From UBA6624 sp964517115 [NCBI: uncultured bacterium] (lineage in GTDB: Bacteria; UBP7; UBA6624): a stretch of DNA of 51,305 nt. This document shows, piece by piece, positions 46,304-51,305 of this stretch (the stretch's first letter is position 1; the number at the start of each line of letters is the position of its first letter). The stretch lies in contig CAZFBE010000005.1 of the NCBI GenBank assembly GCA_964517115.1, positions 1 to 51,305 on the forward strand, given 5' to 3'. The position numbers and the translations under genes were made by a program. Under the pieces are notes generated by a model. The model saw only the letters and a program-made list of their open reading frames with translations, did not search any database and was not told the origin of the DNA.

Positions 46304-47017
46304 TTAATTTCCTAAATAAATTTCTTTTGCTGTTTTTGATTTTTTAATCTCTTGAGGGGTACCTTCAACCTCTATCTTCCCTTCATTCATTAAATATATC
46401 CAATCAGCTATTTTCAGCATAGCGAGATGGTTGTGATCTGTGATCAAAATACCCAAACCTCTCTTTTCTTTAAGAAGAACAATAATTTCATGAAGTTGCT
46501 GAATGTGCAAAGGGTCTACCCCTGTAAAAGGCTCATCCAAAAGTATAAAATCAGGATTATTTGCTATTGATCGAGCAATCTCAACCCTTCTTCTTTCTCC
46601 TCCAGAAAGAGCGTACCCTAAAGATTTCCTCAAATGAGCTATTCCCATTTCTTCGAGAAGCTCCTCTACCCTTCCTTCGTGTTCTGTCTTTGGGATTTTA
46701 TTAACCTCAAGAACTAGTTTAATGTTCTCCTCAACAGTTAATTTTCTAAAAATGCTGGGGCTTTGGTCCAGGTATCCAATACCCAGTCTTGCTCTTTTGT
46801 AAACAGGTGCTTTTGAAATGTCTTTGTCATTCAGGAACACTTGACCTTTATCTGGTTTAACTAAACCTGTGATCATGTAAAAAGTTGTTGTTTTTCCAGC
46901 TCCATTTGGACCCAATAAGCCAATTGCTTTTCCTTTGGGTATTGAAATGTTCACATTGTTAACAACAGTACGGCTGCCATACTTTTTAACCAAGCCTTTC
47001 GATTCAATGTTTGCCAT
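46304..47017 (-). CDS. lptB: Lipopolysaccharide-export ATPase LptB
   Basis: 237 residues. Walker A GPNGAGKTT (36-44), Q-loop DQSPSIF, signature LSGGE (137-141) and Walker B ILLDEPFTGVDP, with the GVDPLHIQQLHEII extension typical of LptB. It powers the LptFG permease encoded immediately downstream. Co-location with kdsC/lptC in the same window supports an LPS-bearing outer membrane. Confidence 0.95.
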   Translation of the reverse strand: MANIESKGLVKKYGSRTVVNNVNISIPKGKAIGLLGPNGAGKTTTFYMITGLVKPDKGQVFLNDKDISKAPVYKRARLGIGYLDQSPSIFRKLTVEENIKLVLEVNKIPKTEHEGRVEELLEEMGIAHLRKSLGYALSGGERRRVEIARSIANNPDFILLDEPFTGVDPLHIQQLHEIIVLLKEKRGLGILITDHNHLAMLKIADWIYLMNEGKIEVEGTPQEIKKSKTAKEIYLGN

Positions 47018-47049
47018 GGGTAAAGTATAAATCTAATAGATAGAAAAGA

Positions 47050-48087
47050 CTAACTTAATTGATTCAATCTAGATAACAACTGATCGTTTACCTCAGAAGT
47101 TCCTAGATTCCCTCCAAGATCAACAGTGCTCTTGTTTTCTTTTAAAAGATCCGTTACAGCATTATTCAACAACATTGCCTCTTTCTGCTTGTTGTTATTC
47201 TTCAACAACAAAGCCATGCTTAAAACTGCCGCAAAAGGATTAGCCACATTTTTTCCTGCATATTTTGGAGCAGATCCATGAACAGGCTCAAAAAGAGAAA
47301 TTTTTCCAGGGTGGATATTTCCAGATTCTGCCAAACCCAAACCTCCAACTATTTGAGCACCTATGTCAGAAATAATATCACCGAACATGTTTGTTGAAAC
47401 CAAGACCCCAAAAGATTCGGGTCTTTTGACCAACTGCATGCTACAAGCATCAACATAAAGGTGATCTGATTGAATATCTGGATAATCTTTCCTAATCTCA
47501 TTGAAAATATCAAGCCATAATTGGTGCCCATGCCTCAAAACATTGCTTTTATCCACCATCGTCACACGATGTCTAGATTCTCTCTGAGCCAATTCAAAAG
47601 CATAGCGAATTATCCTTTCGGTACCCTTTCTTGTGTATTCACCTCTCTGCCATGCCATCTCACCTTCCTGACCCTTGTTTTCCCAACCTCCTATCTGCCT
47701 ATAAAAACCTTCAGTATTTTCTCGGACGATCAGGAGGTCAATATCTTTTGATTTTTTTAATGGAGACAATTCGGGAACTCTGCAAATACAAGGTCTGAGA
47801 TTAACATACAAATCTAACTCAAACCTCAATCTCAACAATACCCTTGCTGCAAAATCTATATCCAAATCATCTCCAACAGCACCTAGAAAAATAGAGTCTG
47901 TTGCAAGTATTTTCTTCATTTTTGATTCATCTAAATCATTTTTATGATCAACCCAATTTTTTGTAGTCAAGTCAGGAAAAGAAAGAAATTCAACATCATC
48001 TCCAAGAACAAATTTTGCAGCATTAACAGCTACATCTGTAACTTCAGGCCCAATGCCGTCTCCAGGTAAAACAGAAATTTTAAGCAT
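47050..48087 (-). CDS. NAD-dependent beta-decarboxylating dehydrogenase (isopropylmalate / homoisocitrate / tartrate family)
   Basis: 345 residues. The family pattern is present: GDGIGPEVTD, RLRFELDLYVNLRPC, IVRENTEGFYRQIGG, VDKSNVLRHGHQLW, VSTNMFGDIISDIGAQIVGGLGL and FEPVHGSAPKYAGKNVANPFA. VRENTEG rather than the LeuB VRELTGG points away from strict LeuB toward tartrate/D-malate or homoisocitrate types. The NAD loop GSAPKYAGK favours NAD. No leuA/C/D is nearby. It follows the exported unknown by two bases. Substrate unresolved. Confidence 0.85.
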   Translation of the reverse strand: MLKISVLPGDGIGPEVTDVAVNAAKFVLGDDVEFLSFPDLTTKNWVDHKNDLDESKMKKILATDSIFLGAVGDDLDIDFAARVLLRLRFELDLYVNLRPCICRVPELSPLKKSKDIDLLIVRENTEGFYRQIGGWENKGQEGEMAWQRGEYTRKGTERIIRYAFELAQRESRHRVTMVDKSNVLRHGHQLWLDIFNEIRKDYPDIQSDHLYVDACSMQLVKRPESFGVLVSTNMFGDIISDIGAQIVGGLGLAESGNIHPGKISLFEPVHGSAPKYAGKNVANPFAAVLSMALLLKNNNKQKEAMLLNNAVTDLLKENKSTVDLGGNLGTSEVNDQLLSRLNQLS

Positions 48088-48089
48088 AT

Positions 48090-48722
48090 TTAATTTGGTA
48101 ACTCAGGTGGTTTCCAAGCATAGATTGTATCAAACCAATTCAATTTGAAATCTTCTGGCAGCAAAAGAACTGCATCTAAAAAGAAATGAAGCCTGTTGGA
48201 TTCAATAAAAAACAACCTAGATTCAATACCCTCCACAATCAAGTTCAATGATTCTTTAGACTTGCCTGAATAGGATTTTCTTAAATAAAAATTTTGACTA
48301 TTGACGTCAAAAAAAATAATTTCTTTCCTTACCCCAAACTCAACCAGGTAAACAATCTCTTTCCATAATTTATCATTGGCAAAAGACAATGTAGCAAAAA
48401 GGTCCTCAATGCCTATTAGTGAACCTCTTGGAATGCCACTGGGTAAATATTTTTGAGGATTAAATCTTTCATGTAGATCAAAATAACCTGCGTCTTTTAA
48501 AGGAAACCAAGAATTGCTACGATTGTTTTTTTTCATTTTTGCAATTACCAAATTCTCTTTGAGTTGTATTTCAAATAAATAATTTTCCTGAAAAACAATA
48601 TTATTCAATAGGGAAAAATCCCTAAAACCCTCCACCTCTTCTTGATTCCTGCCAAAATCAAAAGAAAGAATCAAAAAAGACAACAACAAAAATATTTTTT
48701 TTTTGTTTTTATTATTCATCAT
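48090..48722 (-). CDS. Exported protein of unknown function
   Basis: 210 residues. A basic start and hydrophobic core (MMNNKNKKKIFLLLSFLILSF) form a likely signal peptide. The rest is beta-rich with many aromatic residues and no recognised domain. It overlaps nrnA upstream by 11 nt and lies 2 bases before the dehydrogenase gene, two genes ahead of lptB. A role in envelope assembly is possible from context only. Confidence 0.6.
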   Translation of the reverse strand: MMNNKNKKKIFLLLSFLILSFDFGRNQEEVEGFRDFSLLNNIVFQENYLFEIQLKENLVIAKMKKNNRSNSWFPLKDAGYFDLHERFNPQKYLPSGIPRGSLIGIEDLFATLSFANDKLWKEIVYLVEFGVRKEIIFFDVNSQNFYLRKSYSGKSKESLNLIVEGIESRLFFIESNRLHFFLDAVLLLPEDFKLNWFDTIYAWKPPELPN

Positions 48723-49680
48723 TTAAGAAAATTTGCCTTGCTTCTTCTGTAACCAGCCCCATTACTTTGTCCAATTCTCCAAAACACCTGGCACCTGAAG
48801 CATGAAAATGCCCCCCTCCACCATACTTATTTGCAATGATCCTTGAATCAACAGTTCCTTTTGACCTTAAGTTCATCTTGATTAAGCCATTTTCCTCTTC
48901 TCTGAAAAGTATGAAAAGATTAACATCTTTGATTGAATTGCACTCTTCAGGAATACCTTCAAAATCAGGAGAGGTTATCTTGTATTTAGCCCAATCAGAA
49001 AGCCTTGAATAAGACCAAGCAATCTTGATACTTGAATCAATTTTTATTCTTTGCATTATTCTTGTAAGAAGCTTTATCTTTCTCTGAGGATTGGAAAAAT
49101 AAACTTTTTCTTTCAAAAATGAAACATTTGCCCCAAAGTCTATTAAGTCAGCAGCAATGTTGAAAGTTTCCGAACGATTTGTGTTAAAGGTAAAATTTCC
49201 AGTGTCAGTCATCAATCCCAAAAAAACTGCATCAACCGATTCTTGATCCATTTTTGCATTTAGCAATTTAAATAACTTGTAAATTAAAACTGTTGTTGAT
49301 GCTGCATCTTCTTCTACATAATTAATATCAGCAAAAAAACTATTGCTTAAATGATGATCAATATTCACTGTAATAAAATCTTTATCTAAAAACGATCGAA
49401 ACTCATTATTCAACCTATGCTCAACAGCAATATCCAAAAAAACAACAACATCATATCTTTTTTCCGGAATTGTTTTTTTTATCTTTTTTATACCTGAAAA
49501 AAAAGAATAAATATCAGGAATTTCATCAATACAAACACATTCAGCCTCTTTATCTTCAAAAGAATTTATTAAATTACTAAAAGCAACTAAGCTACCTACA
49601 GAATCCCCATCAGGATCCTTGTGCGAAAGAATTAGAAAATTCTTATTATTGGCAATTGTCGTGGCTATTTTTTCAATCAT
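48712..49680 (-). CDS. nrnA: DHH/DHHA1 phosphoesterase, NrnA-like
   Basis: 322 residues. DHH domain: LSHKDPDGDSVGS (17-29) and VNIDHHLSN with the metal Asp/His, then LMTDTGNF. C-terminal DHHA1 domain: NKYGGGGHFHASGAR. NrnA-type enzymes degrade nano-RNA (oligoribonucleotides), cyclic dinucleotide products (pApA, pGpG) or pAp. Location after infB-rbfA is the common bacterial arrangement for nrnA, which supports the call. It overlaps rbfA by 8 nt. Confidence 0.92.
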   Translation of the reverse strand: MIEKIATTIANNKNFLILSHKDPDGDSVGSLVAFSNLINSFEDKEAECVCIDEIPDIYSFFSGIKKIKKTIPEKRYDVVVFLDIAVEHRLNNEFRSFLDKDFITVNIDHHLSNSFFADINYVEEDAASTTVLIYKLFKLLNAKMDQESVDAVFLGLMTDTGNFTFNTNRSETFNIAADLIDFGANVSFLKEKVYFSNPQRKIKLLTRIMQRIKIDSSIKIAWSYSRLSDWAKYKITSPDFEGIPEECNSIKDVNLFILFREEENGLIKMNLRSKGTVDSRIIANKYGGGGHFHASGARCFGELDKVMGLVTEEARQIFLNDE

Positions 49681-50008
49681 CTGGTAAAGACTTGTTTAAA
49701 ATTTGATTAATCTTGAATGCTTTTTCTACCGTATCGTCCCAAAAAAAATCTAATTTAGGTATTTTTCTTAAACGCAAGCCACTTAAAGCCCTTGAAATTA
49801 TTCTTCTTTTTGCAATATTCATTGTGTACAATATCGTCTTTTTCTTAGAGCTTGAACTACTGCTTATATAAACATCAAGTTTTCCATAACCCCTGGAAAA
49901 ATCAATCTTTGTTAAAGTTAAATCTGGCGGAATTCTAGGATCATCTAATTGAGCTATTTCTCTAGCTAGAGAATTTTTTATTGATTTGAAAATACTTAAC
50001 TGCTTCAT
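49673..50008 (-). CDS. rbfA: 30S ribosome-binding factor RbfA
   Basis: 111 residues. The KH-like fold is recognisable from LAREIAQLDDPRIPPDLTLT, GYGKLDVYISS and the late KIPKLDFFWDDTVEKAFKI block. RbfA helps mature the 5' end of 16S rRNA during cold and late 30S assembly. It overlaps infB by 4 nt. Confidence 0.93.
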   Translation of the reverse strand: MKQLSIFKSIKNSLAREIAQLDDPRIPPDLTLTKIDFSRGYGKLDVYISSSSSSKKKTILYTMNIAKRRIISRALSGLRLRKIPKLDFFWDDTVEKAFKINQILNKSLPDD

Positions 50009-51305
50009 TGATTAAATATTTCTGACTCTGTTTTTTTTCTTCTTTTAATTTCATATGTTACCAATTTGTCATTTGGCTTAAGTCCTGGTTTTCCAACAAC
50101 CCTGAAACCACATTCAAATCCTTCTTTAACTTCTTTTACATCCTCTTTAAATCTTCTTAAATTATCAATTCTCCCTTCAAATATCATCTTTTCATCTCTA
50201 AAAATCCTACATCTAGAACCTCTCTTAATCTCACCGGATTTTACTTTTCCTCCAGCTATTGTTAACCTAGGAGTTTCTCTAAATATCTCCAAAAGAACCA
50301 ATTCTCCGGATTTAATTTCTTCCTCGTCTGCATCTATTGAATCAACAATTTCATTCCTAATATTTTCAACAATTTTGTAAATTAAATTATTCACACTAAT
50401 CCTGACAGACTTTTCCTTAGCTAATCTAGAAGCAGTCCCAATGATTCCTACCTCAAAACCTAATATAGAACTATCAGAAGAATGAGCAAGGTCAACATCC
50501 CCTGTTGTTACATCTCCAACACCTGAGTTAACTACGAACACCTTAAACTCTTCAGACTTCAAAGCGTCTATCTCTTTCTTCATGGCCTCTAAAGCCCCGT
50601 AACTTGAAGCTTTTATCAAGAGTCTAAATTCTTTAGTTGAACCTGTTGAAAAAAGTTCATCAAGATCAACAACTCTCTGTTCAGAAGATTGAGTCTTCTT
50701 TTTCCCTCTTGCTCTTAAAGCCTTCTTAGCAGCTTTTTGATTTTTAACTTCTAAAAATTTCTCACCTGAAGAGGGAATGTGATTCAATCCTGTTATCTCA
50801 ACAGGCATCCCAGGATAAACTTCACTCATTGTTTTTCCATCATAAGAACTCATTCCCCTCACAACGCTGAAATCCTCATCAAAAAGCAAAACACTTTTTG
50901 TCTTTAATACACCCTGAAGAATTATTGCTGTACAGGTTTTTCCATTTTGTTTTATCTCAGATTCAACAACTACACCTTGAACCTTTGCAGTACTGTCCGC
51001 TTTAAGCTCCAATATATCACTTAACTCAATTATCCCCTCAAGAAGTTCTTCAATTCCATCTCCATTTTTTGCACTTATCGCGAAAAGAGGAACATCTCCT
51101 CCTAGTCCAGAAGGATTAATTCCGACTTTTTGTAATTGACCTAAAACCTTATCTGGATTCGCTCTGGGGCTATCCATCTTATTCAAAGCGACAATCATTT
51201 CGACCCCTGCAGCTTTTATATGTTCATATGCCTCTAAAGTTTGCTCTCTTGGACCTTCATCAGCAGCAACAACAAGAACTGCAATATCTGTAATTTTTGC
51301 ACCTC
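50005..51305 (-). CDS. infB: Translation initiation factor IF-2, C-terminal part (5' end outside window)
   Basis: The frame stays open to the right edge, so the true start is outside. The visible part (about 433 residues) begins inside the G domain with KITDIAVLVVAADEGPREQT, then NKMDSPRANPD (G4) and FAISAKNGDG (G5), followed by IF-2 domains 2 to 4 (VQGVVVESEIKQNGK..., SYGALEAMKKE..., RIFRDEKMIFEGRIDNL). IF-2 places initiator tRNA on the 30S subunit. It is the most upstream gene of the minus-strand block seen here. Confidence 0.96.
   Translation of the reverse strand, partial: GAKITDIAVLVVAADEGPREQTLEAYEHIKAAGVEMIVALNKMDSPRANPDKVLGQLQKVGINPSGLGGDVPLFAISAKNGDGIEELLEGIIELSDILELKADSTAKVQGVVVESEIKQNGKTCTAIILQGVLKTKSVLLFDEDFSVVRGMSSYDGKTMSEVYPGMPVEITGLNHIPSSGEKFLEVKNQKAAKKALRARGKKKTQSSEQRVVDLDELFSTGSTKEFRLLIKASSYGALEAMKKEIDALKSEEFKVFVVNSGVGDVTTGDVDLAHSSDSSILGFEVGIIGTASRLAKEKSVRISVNNLIYKIVENIRNEIVDSIDADEEEIKSGELVLLEIFRETPRLTIAGGKVKSGEIKRGSRCRIFRDEKMIFEGRIDNLRRFKEDVKEVKEGFECGFRVVGKPGLKPNDKLVTYEIKRRKKTESEIFNQ

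Overview
The window is 51.3 kb of a low-GC, densely packed bacterial chromosome. No rRNA, insertion sequence, integrase, CRISPR array or prophage gene was seen. Lipopolysaccharide genes (kdsC, an lptC-like gene, lptB, an lptF/G permease), a twin-arginine-type MsrP and a probable lipoprotein cyclophilin indicate a diderm (Gram-negative) cell. The informational proteins are divergent: RNA polymerase beta' has a Thermus-like large N-terminal insertion and lacks the trigger-loop insertion (SI3) usual in Proteobacteria. I therefore leave the phylum open and only suggest a streamlined, possibly marine, uncultured diderm lineage (inference). Gene overlaps of 1-26 nt are the rule, no gene-free stretch reaches 300 bases, and three convergent gene pairs overlap at their 3' ends.

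Layout. 1-5.7 kb: partial tRNA-Glu, a Cys/Met-metabolism PLP enzyme, a GspE-N/DUF6232-like membrane protein, an orphan membrane protein on the minus strand, then a TPP riboswitch controlling thiC, translationally coupled to a MORN-repeat protein. 5.8-14.2 kb: tRNA-Gln, two tandem exported cyclophilins, a GT39-type membrane glycosyltransferase, and a minus-strand set of DMT transporter, DPM1-like GT2 and a large cyclase-like/STAND/TPR protein. 14.2-19 kb: acylphosphatase, HTH protein and EF-G (fusA) in one unit; hflX and a spermidine-synthase-like protein in another. 19-20.8 kb (plus strand): RidA-like protein and gltX. 20.8-29.1 kb: seven consecutively overlapping minus-strand genes, msrP-msrQ-kdsC-lptC-carB-pyrK-OPT transporter. 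29.2-31 kb (plus strand): two unrecognised genes and a divergent PAP2 protein.

31-51.3 kb is one uninterrupted minus-strand block. In transcription order it is infB, rbfA, nrnA, an exported unknown, a beta-decarboxylating dehydrogenase, lptB, lptF/G, rsmI, tRNA-Tyr, tRNA-Gly, tRNA-Thr, tuf, rpmG, secE, nusG, rplK, rplA, rplJ, rplL, rpoB, rpoC. secE (59 aa) and rpmG (56 aa) were found by reading the sequence directly.

The most interesting observations are protein-architecture oddities in conserved machinery (insert-rich RpoC, acidic tails on RpoB and L11, an 11-residue repeat in the L12-binding region of L10), the cyclase-like STAND protein next to polyprenyl-sugar enzymes, an HTH gene directly upstream of fusA, a plus-strand-oriented terminator hairpin with no plus-strand gene, and an uncharacterised three-gene cluster ending in a PAP2 protein.
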